Below are positions 9,644 to 18,233 of a stretch of 64,000 nucleotides of DNA, in pieces. The DNA comes from Thalassovita gelatinovora (GTDB taxonomy: Bacteria; Pseudomonadota; Alphaproteobacteria; Rhodobacterales; Rhodobacteraceae): positions 186,001 through 250,000 of the forward strand of contig NZ_CYSA01000016.1 in the NCBI RefSeq assembly GCF_001458355.1, written 5' to 3'. The notes under the pieces are model-generated. The model worked only from the letters and a program-made list of their open reading frames with translations, was not told where the DNA came from and made no database searches. Position numbers and translations under genes: made by a program. Position 1 is the stretch's first letter, and every line of letters begins with the position of its first letter.

Positions 9644-10761
9644 GCTGCCCACGCATCGAAGTGGATTTGAGCAAGATACGTCGCAACACAGAAACTGTCG
9701 TTCGGCGGTTGGGCCCGCGTGGTATCGGCGTCACAGGCGTTACCAAGGCTGTCTGCGGCCATCCTGCGATCGCTCAGGCTATGCTGGACGGTGGTGCCTT
9801 GGGGCTAGCGGATGCACGTCTCAGCAATGCGCAGAGGTTGCGCCAAGCAGGCATCACATGCCTGGTCACGCTGATCCGGACGCCGATGTTAAGTCAGGTC
9901 GATGAGGTCGTTGGGTTCTGTGAAGTGAGCTATAACACAGAGATTGCTATCATTGCGGCCTTGGCGTCTGCCGCCATCCGCAAAGATAAGGTTCACGGTA
10001 TCATACTGATGGTCGAGATGGGCGATGGACGCGAAGGTATTTTACCCGAGAACGTGGCTGAAGTTGCGCAGGAAGTCATGACGATGCAAGGGGTGGCGTT
10101 GAAAGGCATTGGCGCAAACTTTGCCTGTCTGAGCGGGCTTGCCCCGACGGCGTCGCAAATGGCCGCTTTTTGCGGCCTCGCGAACGAAATTGAGGGTGTT
10201 TGCGGCCCGTACCTCAAGATCGTGTCTGGTGGCAACTCAGCCAATTTGCCGTGGGCGCTTGGTGAACACGCGACGGGTCACGTCAACGACCTCCGTCTGG
10301 GTGAGACGATCCTTCTGGGTGTTGAGCCGGTGTCTGGGGACCAGATCGACGGGATGCACACGGACGCCTTCACGCTTGTTGCCGAAGTCATCGAAACGGA
10401 AGCAAAACCCCCGCCTTCCCCTATCGCCCTGATCGATCCAACTAGGGAACGACTTCGCATTGTGACAACCAGTGCCGCCTCTGCGCGCATGATCCTCGCG
10501 ATGGGACATCAGGACACCGACATTCCGGGGCTCTCAATGCCTGTTGGAAGCACATTGATCGGTGCAACCAGTGATCATATTGTCATTGGAACGCCCCGCC
10601 CCCTGCCAAAGGTGGGCTCCGAGGTGAGATTCCAGTTGAATTACAACGCGTTGATGCATGCCATGGCCGCGCCGGACATCGAAGTGACACTGTTGGGCGA
10701 TCAATCCATGCGCCCATCACGGCGCGCCCAAGGCAAGGTCAACCACTTGGCGTTGGTGTGA
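9640..10761 (+). CDS. Fold-III PLP amino-acid racemase (ornithine/alanine type)
   Basis: This 373-residue enzyme has the alanine-racemase N-terminal TIM-barrel fold. The start is MSCPRIEVDLSKIRRNTETV and the PLP lysine should be in GVTGVTKAVCGHPAIAQAML. VEMGDGREGILPENV and KIVSGGNSANLPWAL fit the ornithine-racemase-like subgroup, as does LRLGETILLGVEP. It catalyses alpha-carbon inversion of a free or modified amino acid. Overlap with the DUF1611 gene (ATGA at 9640) argues that the two act on the same substrate. The usual C-terminal catalytic Tyr domain of alanine racemase is not obvious, as in ornithine racemases. Substrate undetermined. Confidence 0.8.
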   Translation: MSCPRIEVDLSKIRRNTETVVRRLGPRGIGVTGVTKAVCGHPAIAQAMLDGGALGLADARLSNAQRLRQAGITCLVTLIRTPMLSQVDEVVGFCEVSYNTEIAIIAALASAAIRKDKVHGIILMVEMGDGREGILPENVAEVAQEVMTMQGVALKGIGANFACLSGLAPTASQMAAFCGLANEIEGVCGPYLKIVSGGNSANLPWALGEHATGHVNDLRLGETILLGVEPVSGDQIDGMHTDAFTLVAEVIETEAKPPPSPIALIDPTRERLRIVTTSAASARMILAMGHQDTDIPGLSMPVGSTLIGATSDHIVIGTPRPLPKVGSEVRFQLNYNALMHAMAAPDIEVTLLGDQSMRPSRRAQGKVNHLALV

Positions 10762-10810
10762 AAGACCTCGCTTGGTCCGGCCGACCTTAAACCACAAAGG
10801 AAACTGAAAA

Positions 10811-11044
10811 TTGACGAAACTTACAAAAAACAATCTGTTCAAAGTGTATGACTCCAAACCGGAAACCGCGATGGATAAGACGACGCGTGTCGTGAGACAA
10901 ATGGTCGACGAAGAAACGGAACAACGACAAGCTAAAGTGACCCGGCTTCGCAATACCCGCCTTGAAAGGGAAGCGAACACGCCATCCGAAGCGACAGCGA
11001 AAACAGCGCGCAAAACGCGGCCCTCTAAAACCGTTTCAAAGTGA
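10811..11044 (+). CDS. Small basic conserved protein, paralogue of 42196-42441
   Basis: This 77-residue protein starts at TTG 10811 (TKLTKNNLFKVYDSKPETAM), with AAAGG about 10 bases upstream. The start is supported by alignment with a second copy in this window (42196-42441), which begins AKITKDTLFK at an ATG. The shared core is DKTTR, then E/D-E-EKRETK-like, then TRLRNTRLEREA, giving a charged helix and a Lys/Arg/Thr-rich tail. No known domain is recognised; composition suggests a small helical nucleic-acid or protein binder. It stands alone 49 bases after the racemase. Confidence 0.75.
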   Translation: MTKLTKNNLFKVYDSKPETAMDKTTRVVRQMVDEETEQRQAKVTRLRNTRLEREANTPSEATAKTARKTRPSKTVSK

Positions 11045-11156
11045 TGATAGAGCTTCGGCGGCATTGTTATGCGTTAAGCACCAAGCTTGGCCGCAGACGA
11101 TCCGGTCGGGCTGAAATCGGGAAAGGTAGTTCCCGGCTTCCTCTAAGGATCAATCG

Positions 11157-11438
11157 ATGACGAACTCAGAGCGGACCACAGACAAAATTCACTATATCTG
11201 CCAGACGTATGTCGAGAAGGAGGCTGGACGCGATGGGCAGGGTGGCCTGAAAATTGCCAAGCAACTTGAATATTCCACAGCGTCGGAGGCACAAAACAGA
11301 GCCGAGCGAGAGGCTCTATCCGAAGACTGCGCGGGTGCCGACGCCTACATGGTCAGTGAAGACCCAAACAGTGGAGAAGTTGGCGAACCACGCTTCCTTA
11401 TAAGGCTTGGCAACGTTCCAGAATTTGACGATTTCTAG
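11157..11438 (+). CDS. Conserved hypothetical protein, 93 residues
   Basis: The product starts MTNSERTTDKIHYICQTYVE and ends PEFDDF. It is acidic and soluble, with the conserved-looking core QGGLKIAKQLEYSTASEAQN followed by RAEREALSEDCAGADAYMVS. AAGGATC lies just before the ATG. It has the composition of a real gene, and I recall similar alphaproteobacterial hypotheticals, but no function is known. It is the last gene of the groESL-side cluster before insertion-sequence debris begins. Confidence 0.65.
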   Translation: MTNSERTTDKIHYICQTYVEKEAGRDGQGGLKIAKQLEYSTASEAQNRAEREALSEDCAGADAYMVSEDPNSGEVGEPRFLIRLGNVPEFDDF

Positions 11439-12078
11439 AAACCCAAAAACAGCCGCGGCCTACCCGGGATTTGTGTCCCGCAAACGCGACAATACGCTGG
11501 TAACAGGAGCGTTGGAGGTGAGGCTCTTCCGCGATCTGAGCCATGCTAACCAAAAAATAGGTCATTGGTGCGAGCGCAGCAAATCCACCCTTCACCCGCA
11601 TCTGAGTCTTTGGAACCGTCCGCGGCGAAAGCACGGTTTGAAATTTGTGTCTCAGCGGGGCTTTGGATGACCGCTCTGGCGACTTTAGCTGCAACGCAAC
11701 AGCTAGCATGCCGCATCTGCGAAGCGATGCTGCGTCAGCAATAACCGCGTGAGCAAAAGGCGGGTTCGTCCCGCCCAGCCGTCATTAATGCGCAGTACCC
11801 TGAAGGTCTGCTGTCACACTGCTGTACGAATAGGCCACGACCGCTTTGGGGCTGGGACCGGACCTGCGCTGCGCGCTGCATCAAGGACGGCTGTGGCCGG
11901 AAGCGCCATTCAGCCCCGCGCGGTGACCTCGCTTTTGCAAATGTCGCTATCTGCGCCTAGCCGTCATCGGCCCGATGCACAGCTAAGGTCCGTTCCCAGT
12001 CGATTTTGTTGAAAAACTCTTCCTTGATCGACGGCTGATCTACTGATTCAATTCCTTTATTGATTGGGGGATTTAGCG
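11439..12078 (+). other. Intergenic stretch without a supported gene
   Basis: These 640 bases have no frame that looks like a conserved protein. A short GC hairpin (GGCGGG, 5-base loop, CCCGCC) lies at 11759-11775, but no T run follows, so I do not call it a terminator. The stretch separates the groESL-side cluster from the IS1182-type fragment and may contain unrecognised decayed sequence. Confidence 0.5.
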
Positions 12079-12600
12079 ATGTTGGGACCAAAACAGGAAG
12101 CGCAGGCAGCTCTGTTTTATGAGTTCTCGTTGGAGGATCACGTCCCGCAAGATCACCTTCTGCGGTCGATTGATCGCTTCGTTGATCTGAGTAGCATCCG
12201 CGCACATCTGGCTAATTTCTATAGTCATACTGGTCGACCATCCATCGACCCAGAACTGCTCATTCGAATGCTGTTGGTTGGCTATTGCTTTGGTATTCGG
12301 TCTGAGCGCCGCCTGTGCGAGGAGGTGCATCTGAACCTCGCTTATCGATGGTTTTGTCGCCTTGATCTGACGGACCGGATTCCTGATCACTCCAGCTTTT
12401 CCAAGAACCGCCACGGACGCTTCCGCGAAAGCGATCTGTTGCGCCACGTATTCGAGACGACCGTTGCGCGATGCATGCAAGAAGGGCTTGTTGGTGGCCA
12501 AGGATTTGCCGTCGATGCCAGTTTGATCAGTGCTGATGTCCAGAAACAGAACTCCAGCAACCCTGAAGACTGGGCAGCCCGTGTGACTGACGCCGGTGAT
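12079..12600 (+). pseudogene. IS1182-type transposase, N-terminal fragment
   Basis: From ATG 12079 the frame reads MLGPKQEAQAALFYEFSLED, then HVPQDHLLRSIDRFVDL, GRPSIDPELLIRMLLVGYCF, EVHLNLAYRWFCRLDLTDRI and PDHSSFSKNRHGRFRESDLL. This is the DUF772-like N-terminal domain of IS1182/IS1380-type transposases. Similarity continues through GFAVDASLISADVQKQNSS and then stops. The expected catalytic C-terminal half (about 250 residues) is absent, although the frame stays open to 12903 with unrelated sequence. The element is therefore decayed. Confidence 0.8.
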
Positions 12601-12908
12601 AGGAACCTTGCTTGCGGAACTCATCAGGGCCAGTGGCAATCGCCACGCAAACAGGCCGGACACACGACTGTACTGACCGATGATCGCAATCACAAAAAAC
12701 GCTTGCAATGCAGGAGCCATCTACACAAGCCGTTCGCGCATTTTGCAGCATTCTGGCGGCTTGATTGTCGGTCATGGGACAAAACACGGTCTATGACCGT
12801 CATCGTATCGCCGCGGTATGAAGAGGGTGTTGTTGTGCGGCCTCAACTTGCAACTTGTGCTAACAGCCTGCACACCGATAACTTATCATGGAACAGAAGG
12901 TAATTTCG

Positions 12909-14297
12909 ATGGGCAGCTTGGCAAACAGAACGGTCGGCCTTCTGCTTTGCGCGATCACAGCGCTTGTTATTTGCCGGGAATGGGGTGTCGCAGAGTGGAC
13001 GCAACCTGCCAAACCGTTTCTGGTTCTTGTCGTCGTTGCGATCCTTCTTTTTCAGGTGCGATGGTCCCGCAAGGCGTTTGTCGCCGTGGCCATGCTCATC
13101 AGTATCTCTCTGGTCGCCACGAACACTGATTGGCGCGGGATTATTACGCGTGGGCTCGAAACCGCCGCGTTCATCGGCGCCTTTTTCACCGCGCTGTCAA
13201 CGCTTCGCACGGTGGCGCAGACCTCTCCGGCGATCCAGCGCGCCGGAACCTTTCTTGCAGGTCAGCCCCCCGGCAGGCGCTATGCAGCATTGACCGTAGG
13301 CGGCCAAGCGTTTGCCTTGCTTTTGAACTACGGGTCGCTTCAACTGCTTGGTTCGCTGGTGACAGCCAATGCGAACTCCGAACCCAATGTGGAAATCCGC
13401 AGGCACCGTATTCGGCGAATGCTTCTGGCAATTCAACGCGCCTTTGTCTCGGCCTTGCCATGGTCGCCGCTGTCCTTTGCGGTTGCGATCACAGTCAGCG
13501 TCATTCCGGACACAAGCTGGAGCAAGGCATTGGCTCCAGGCTTGATGACATCGTTCCTGCTTGCGGGGATCGGCTGGTCACTCGACACGATCTTCAAGCC
13601 TCGGCTGACAGTCAAGCCGGTCCGCAGCGCGCCGGTGGGAACTTGGGCAACGATGCTGCCGATGGCGGTATTGTTGGCGGTTCTGTTCATTGGCGTGGTG
13701 ACACTGAGCGCGCTGACACAGGTTCGAGTGGTGGGTATCGTCGCTGTCATAGTGCCTTGCATCGCGGTAGTATGGATGCATATTCAGCATTGGCACGAAA
13801 ACCCAGTTTCCACCACGTGCAGACGTATCAAGACATACGTGCTGCAAGAGCTTCCCAGCTATCGTGGGGAACTGACTTTGCTGATGATGGCAGGTTTCAT
13901 TGGCACGGCGGGGTCGCAACTGTTTGCTCCAATGATGCAGGCGACCGGGTTCGACCTGTCTTTCATGCCGTCTTGGATTATTCTGATCTCGTTGGTCTGG
14001 ATCATCCCGATTGCTGGGCAGATTGGCATGAACCCAATTCTCGTCGTCACGCTGATCGCTCCGCTCATTCCGACAGCCACGGACCTTGGAGTGCAGCCGA
14101 TAGCGATCGTTGTCGCGATTACATCGGGATGGGCGCTGAGCGGCGCGAGTTCGCCCTTCACGGCGACGACCCTTTTGATCGGTTCATTTGGCGGCATAAG
14201 CGCAACCCGCGTCGGATTGGTATGGAACGGTGCTTACACGCTGATCTGTGGCGTTGTGTTGTCGATCTGGGTCATCACATTTGCCTATCTATTCTGA
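12909..14297 (+). CDS. Multi-spanning inner-membrane transporter-like protein
   Basis: This 462-residue, very hydrophobic protein starts at ATG 12909 (MGSLANRTVGLLLCAITALV), about 7 bases after an AAGGTAA; an ATG at 12888 is possible. I see at least ten likely membrane segments. The C-terminal half has GQIGMNPILVVTLIAPLIP and the Ser/Gly-rich SGWALSGASSPFTATTLL, which recall the hairpin motifs of ion-transporter-superfamily carriers (DASS, ArsB, TRAP-T permease). A secondary transporter is the best guess; the substrate is unknown. It lies alone between an IS1182-type and an IS110-type remnant, so it is part of the mobile cargo or a survivor between deletions. Confidence 0.6.
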   Translation: MGSLANRTVGLLLCAITALVICREWGVAEWTQPAKPFLVLVVVAILLFQVRWSRKAFVAVAMLISISLVATNTDWRGIITRGLETAAFIGAFFTALSTLRTVAQTSPAIQRAGTFLAGQPPGRRYAALTVGGQAFALLLNYGSLQLLGSLVTANANSEPNVEIRRHRIRRMLLAIQRAFVSALPWSPLSFAVAITVSVIPDTSWSKALAPGLMTSFLLAGIGWSLDTIFKPRLTVKPVRSAPVGTWATMLPMAVLLAVLFIGVVTLSALTQVRVVGIVAVIVPCIAVVWMHIQHWHENPVSTTCRRIKTYVLQELPSYRGELTLLMMAGFIGTAGSQLFAPMMQATGFDLSFMPSWIILISLVWIIPIAGQIGMNPILVVTLIAPLIPTATDLGVQPIAIVVAITSGWALSGASSPFTATTLLIGSFGGISATRVGLVWNGAYTLICGVVLSIWVITFAYLF

Positions 14298-14304
14298 TCA
14301 CGCC

Positions 14305-14481
14305 GGCTATCCGGTCGAGCGCATTGGTTTTAAGGCAGGCACACTGAGCCAGCATCTCTTTTATAACCTGACCAGCGAAGGGTTTGATGTCGACTGCATG
14401 GAAGCCCGCCAAGTGTGCGCGGCACTTTCAGCGATGCGTAACAAGACCGACAAAAACGACGCGCGTGGACTTGCCCATGCC
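14305..14481 (+). pseudogene. IS110-family transposase fragment
   Basis: A stretch of about 58 residues reads VERIGFKAGTLSQHLFYNLT, then SEGFDVDCMEARQVCAALSA and MRNKTDKNDARGLAHA. This is the conserved DEDD region of IS110 transposases (the NKTDKNDARG motif is diagnostic). Neither the start nor the C-terminal transposase-20 domain is present. It lies directly after the transporter stop codon and just before the phosphonate locus, marking the island's right edge. Confidence 0.85.
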
Positions 14482-14494
14482 CAGCGATGCAAGA

Positions 14495-15292
14495 TCAAGG
14501 TTGCGGTTGGTTGGGCAGGTTGAAAATGAATTCCACGCTGGTCATTGGCCAGCAGCCAAGGTTGTATTCGATGGCTTCGCCATCCAGCGTGCGATTGACG
14601 GCGATGACGTATTGCACCGGAGTTTTGACATTGATGCCTAGGATCTCCGCCTCGGCAGGTTGCGCCAGCCCGCCGCGCACACGGGTTTCGGCTCGGCGGA
14701 ACCAGGGGATGCCCGCCGCCTTGTAGACCGCGCTGACCGATTGCGATTCAGAATAAATCCGCTCGAAATCAAGAAACCGATGCGCCGGCAGTTCCTTGCG
14801 GGTAAAATAGATCGGCATACCGTCCAGAAGGCGCATCCGATGCAATACGATCACCTCATCGCCACCCCCCAGTCCGAACAACTGCGCCGCCTCGGAGCTG
14901 GGCGCCGCGCGGTCGAGCCGAAGCGTACGAGAGGTCAGTTTCTGTCCGCATCCGACGAGGGAATCCGCGAAGCGCATATCATTCTGGATGACAAAGGTGC
15001 GCGGCGTCTGCCGCACGAAGATGCCCACGCCCTTGCGGGCCTGCAACGTCCCTTCGCTTTGGTGCAAAGCCAATGCGCGGCGCATCGTGACCCGGCTCAC
15101 CCGGAACATTTCGGACAGCTGCACCTCGCCCGGCAGGCGGCTGCCAGGCGCGACGATGCCTTCGTCGATGGCTTGGGCCAACCGGTCATAGATCTGCAAC
15201 CAAATCGCGCGCAGCGATTTCGGTTGATAGGGGCGTTGGGCCAGGCTCCACAAACGTGGGTCATCTGGCCGGGCAGCGGGCAGGTCAGGCAC
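14495..15292 (-). CDS. phnF: GntR-family regulator, PhnF-like
   Basis: This 265-residue HutC-type repressor has an N-terminal winged helix (IYDRLAQAIDEGIVAPGSRL, then LSEMFRVSRVTMRRALALHQ) and a C-terminal UTRA ligand domain (VIVLHRMRLLDGMPIYFTRK to EAIEYNLGCWPMTSVEF). The GTG start at 15292 overlaps the phnM stop by 8 bases; a longer frame to 15358 would overlap phnM more. Co-transcription with phnM and the divergent phnDCE genes suggest that it controls phosphonate or phosphate-ester genes in response to a ligand. The closest name by context is PhnF. Confidence 0.8.
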   Translation of the reverse strand: MPDLPAARPDDPRLWSLAQRPYQPKSLRAIWLQIYDRLAQAIDEGIVAPGSRLPGEVQLSEMFRVSRVTMRRALALHQSEGTLQARKGVGIFVRQTPRTFVIQNDMRFADSLVGCGQKLTSRTLRLDRAAPSSEAAQLFGLGGGDEVIVLHRMRLLDGMPIYFTRKELPAHRFLDFERIYSESQSVSAVYKAAGIPWFRRAETRVRGGLAQPAEAEILGINVKTPVQYVIAVNRTLDGEAIEYNLGCWPMTSVEFIFNLPNQPQP

Positions 15293-16409
15293 GGTCGAGA
15301 ACCTTCCTTCCTTCGACGAACACGGCCTGTATCTTGCGCGTTTCCTTGTTGACCACAAGAATATCCGCGCGCTTGCCGATGGAAAGGTCGCCGCGGTCGG
15401 TCAATCCCACCGCAGCGGCAGGGTTTTCCGACACAAGCGCCCAGGCTTCGGCCAGCGGCAGGATGCCCTCGTCGCTCAGCCGGAAGGCGGCATGAAACGG
15501 TGCGGGGTAATAGTAATCCGACGCCAGCACCGTACATAGCCCGTCCCGGATTGCCTGCGTCGCGCACAGTGCACCGTTATGGCTCAGCCCCCGCAGGGCA
15601 TTCGGTCCGCCCAAAATCACGTGTTCTCCGGCATCCCGTGCTTCGCGCGCGGCTTCCTCGGTCGTCGGGAATTCGGCCACGGTCAACCTGCGCGCCCGCC
15701 CGGTGCGGCGATCTGCGCGGCTCGCGTCGTCATGGGATAGGGCGGGCCGACCCAAAGCGGCGGCCTCGGCACAGATCCGGTCTATCGCCTCGGGAACTTC
15801 GTTGCGACGGTCCCAAACCGCCGCAATTTCGGCCTTGGCGTCGGCGGGCGACAGACCCATCCGCACCGCCATCCGTTTCAGCTTGGCGCTATCCTCACCC
15901 AGCTTGTGATTGGCGCTGGTGTGATCATTGATCGACAGGATGTCGCCCGGCCGCGCGGCAAGCCAGCCGATCACTTCGTCCACATGGTCGATTGCGAAGG
16001 TTTCCCAGCGAATATTGACCCAGGTATCGCAGGTCAGCTTGTGCGTGACCTCGTCCAGCGCAGTCAACAGCGCACGTGAAATCCTGATGTCGCGCAACCC
16101 CGGTTCCCACGAGATGGTAAGAGCATGATAGCCCGTGGTAATGCCGTTCGAGATCATCTGCCGATCCGCTTCGGCATAGGCCAAATCATAGGGGAAATGT
16201 ACGCCCGGACGTGGCTGTACGACCGCCTCGAACGCGTCGCCATGCAAATCGATGATCCCCGGCAGAACCCATGATCCACTGGCGTCGTAGAGTTCTGTAT
16301 CGGCCTGCGAATGTTCGACGATCCGGCCATCGCATACATGTAAAGGGCCCGCCGCAAAACCTTCGGGCCAAAGAGGTTCTCCTCCAGTGATTTTCCAAGA
16401 TCTTGTCAT
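15285..16409 (-). CDS. phnM: PhnM-type triphosphate diphosphatase (amidohydrolase)
   Basis: This 374-residue protein of the amidohydrolase superfamily. PhnM hydrolyses alpha-D-ribose 1-methylphosphonate 5-triphosphate to pyrophosphate and the 5-phosphate in the C-P lyase pathway. Diagnostic stretches are VLPGIIDLHGDAFEAVVQPR (metal HxD), ILSINDHTSANHKLGEDSAK, GRPALSHDDASRADRR and CTVLASDYYYPAPFHAAF. It is full length. No phnGHIJKL genes are in the window, so either they lie elsewhere or this copy serves a different ester. It is transcribed away from phnDCE across a 102-base shared control region. Confidence 0.92.
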   Translation of the reverse strand: MTRSWKITGGEPLWPEGFAAGPLHVCDGRIVEHSQADTELYDASGSWVLPGIIDLHGDAFEAVVQPRPGVHFPYDLAYAEADRQMISNGITTGYHALTISWEPGLRDIRISRALLTALDEVTHKLTCDTWVNIRWETFAIDHVDEVIGWLAARPGDILSINDHTSANHKLGEDSAKLKRMAVRMGLSPADAKAEIAAVWDRRNEVPEAIDRICAEAAALGRPALSHDDASRADRRTGRARRLTVAEFPTTEEAAREARDAGEHVILGGPNALRGLSHNGALCATQAIRDGLCTVLASDYYYPAPFHAAFRLSDEGILPLAEAWALVSENPAAAVGLTDRGDLSIGKRADILVVNKETRKIQAVFVEGRKVLDRA

Positions 16410-16464
16410 GGCTTTCGCAATCTCCGTGTCATGAAAGTGTAAACAGAATCCCTTATCCCGTCAG

Positions 16465-16487
16465 TGTGTAACGTTCCTGTATACACA
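16465..16487. promoter_or_regulatory. Candidate operator between phnM and phnD
   Basis: The 102-base divergent region contains TGTGTA, 11 bases, then TACACA: a perfect 6-bp inverted repeat with dimer-like spacing. It lies 25 bases before the phnD start. GntR/HutC regulators often bind such palindromes, so it is a candidate site for the adjacent PhnF-like protein. The link is inference. Confidence 0.4.
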
Positions 16488-16511
16488 GCACTGGATATCT
16501 TGGAGAAGCTC

Positions 16512-17366
16512 ATGATCCGTTCCCTGTTCGCCGCTGCCGCGCTTTCCTTAACCGCCGCTCCCCTCTTTGCCGAAACCCTGAAATTCGCTGTCACTGACAT
16601 CGAAGGCCTCGAAGCGCTTCAGCAGGAATTCGGCGCATTCGAAGAAAAACTGGAAGACCTGTCCGGTCACGAAGTCGACCTGTTCCCGGTCAGTTCCCGC
16701 ACCGCCGCCGTCGAGGCGCTGAACCAGGGCAAGATCGACCTGGTTCTGACCGGCCCGGCAGAATACGTGGTTATCAATGAACTGACCGACGCGCAAATCG
16801 TGACCGCCTGGCAGCGTCCGAACTACTATGCTCAGATCGTCACGCTTTCGGACAGCCCGATAAAGTCGGTGCAGGATCTCAAGGGCAAGATCGTCACCTT
16901 TGGCTCGGTGGGTTCCACCTCGCAGCATCTCGGGCCGGCGCAGGTTCTGGCCGATTTCGGCCTGGCCTACAATGCCGATTATCAGCCCCAGATCATTTCG
17001 CGCAACGTCGCGATCGAGGCGCTGATCCGCGGCGATGTTCAGGCCGTCGGCATGAACGAAGGCCATCTGGCACGCATCCGCAAAGCGTTCCCGGACACAT
17101 CCTTCACCGTGATCGCGCGTGGCCGCGACCTGCCCAACGACATTCTCGTGGCCCGCTCTAGTCTGGACGACGACACTGTCGCCGCGATCAAGTCCGCCTT
17201 CGTGGATCACTCGGCCGAACTGATGGGCGCTATCCTCGCCGGTGAAGACAACCAGAAATACAATGGTGGTTTTTTCCTGACGAAGGTCGAGGACAGCGAA
17301 TACGACTACGTGCGGTCGATGTACAAAACGATCGGCGTCGACACCAACGCCTTCGTTGGCAACTGA
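16512..17366 (+). CDS. phnD: Phosphonate ABC transporter, substrate-binding protein
   Basis: This 284-residue periplasmic binding protein begins with a signal peptide (MIRSLFAAAALSLTAAPLFA). The PhnD family features follow: LKFAVTDIEGLEALQQEFGA, LSGHEVDLFPVSSRTAAVEA, GKIDLVLTGPAEYVVINELT, FGSVGSTSQHLGPAQVL and RNVAIEALIRGDVQAVGMNE. GGAGAAG lies before the ATG at 16512. It delivers phosphonate-type ligands to PhnE/PhnC. The gene starts the phnDCE operon, divergent from phnM. The ligand could also be phosphite or another phosphorus compound, since PhnD homologues vary. Confidence 0.93.
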   Translation: MIRSLFAAAALSLTAAPLFAETLKFAVTDIEGLEALQQEFGAFEEKLEDLSGHEVDLFPVSSRTAAVEALNQGKIDLVLTGPAEYVVINELTDAQIVTAWQRPNYYAQIVTLSDSPIKSVQDLKGKIVTFGSVGSTSQHLGPAQVLADFGLAYNADYQPQIISRNVAIEALIRGDVQAVGMNEGHLARIRKAFPDTSFTVIARGRDLPNDILVARSSLDDDTVAAIKSAFVDHSAELMGAILAGEDNQKYNGGFFLTKVEDSEYDYVRSMYKTIGVDTNAFVGN

Positions 17367-17429
17367 CCACCCCTTCATGATCCGGGCCGGGGGGACTGCC
17401 CCCGGCCTTCTGCAATCCGGAGGGCGCGA

Positions 17430-18233
17430 ATGCTCGACCATGCGACCAACACGCAGACCGCCGACACAACGGAACAGCCCCAGGCTGCCCCGCTGATCAT
17501 GGCGTGCGGCCTGACCAAATCCTATGACCGCCGCAATATGGTCCTCGACGGGATCGATCTGCGAATATGGGCGGGTGAGCGCGTGGCGCTCATCGGATCC
17601 AACGGATGCGGGAAATCGACCCTATTGAAAAGCCTGATCGGGTTGCATCCCATCTCAGGCGGTACACTGGAATGTTTCGGCAATCCTGTGGGGGCACAAA
17701 GCAGCCGTGCGCAACGGCTGCAGATGCGTCGGCAGACGGGGTTCGTTTTCCAGAAACATTGCCTGGTGCGCCGCAGGACGGTTCTATCCAATGTCATTCA
17801 CGGCCTCTACGGCGATCGCGGCAGCTGGCGTGCGTTTTCACACAGTCTCGCCCCTGAGGAATGGCGCGCACGGGGCTTGCAGGCGCTTGATGAAGTGGAT
17901 CTTGCCGACAAAGCGATGCGCCGCGCAGACGCGTTGTCAGGCGGGCAACAGCAGCGCGTAGCGATCGCGCGGGCACTGGTACGTCGCCCGCAGCTTCTGA
18001 TCGCGGACGAACCTGCGGCCAGCCTTGATCCCGTATCCGGCCGGAATGTCATGAATCTCTTCTCACAGCTCTGCCGCGCTCACGGCATCACACTGCTCTA
18101 TACCTCGCACGACATGGACCATGCGATCGATTACGCCGACCGTGTCATCGCCCTGAAATGCGGCAAGGTCCTGTTCGACCGCCCGGCCGAGAAGGTCACT
18201 CCCGCCGACTTGAAAGTGACCTTTGATGGCTGA
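17430..18233 (+). CDS. phnC: Phosphonate ABC transporter, ATP-binding protein
   Basis: This 267-residue ABC ATPase has Walker A in GSNGCGKSTLLKSLIGLHPI, a Q-loop in QTGFVFQKHCLVRRRTVLSN, signature LSGGQQQRVAIARAL, Walker B QLLIADEPAASLDP and the H-loop YTSHDMDHAI. The RRRTVLSNVIHG segment is typical of PhnC. It has a 22-residue N-terminal extension rich in Thr and Gln. GGAGGGCG precedes the ATG at 17430. Its 3' end overlaps the phnE start by 8 bases. It energises import from the cytoplasmic face. Confidence 0.94.
   Translation: MLDHATNTQTADTTEQPQAAPLIMACGLTKSYDRRNMVLDGIDLRIWAGERVALIGSNGCGKSTLLKSLIGLHPISGGTLECFGNPVGAQSSRAQRLQMRRQTGFVFQKHCLVRRRTVLSNVIHGLYGDRGSWRAFSHSLAPEEWRARGLQALDEVDLADKAMRRADALSGGQQQRVAIARALVRRPQLLIADEPAASLDPVSGRNVMNLFSQLCRAHGITLLYTSHDMDHAIDYADRVIALKCGKVLFDRPAEKVTPADLKVTFDG

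Noticed and set aside
13130-14347. 405-codon frame overlapping the transporter
   Set aside because: The sequence is Ala/Arg/His/Cys-rich with no hydrophobic pattern, while the +2-shifted frame encodes a coherent membrane protein.
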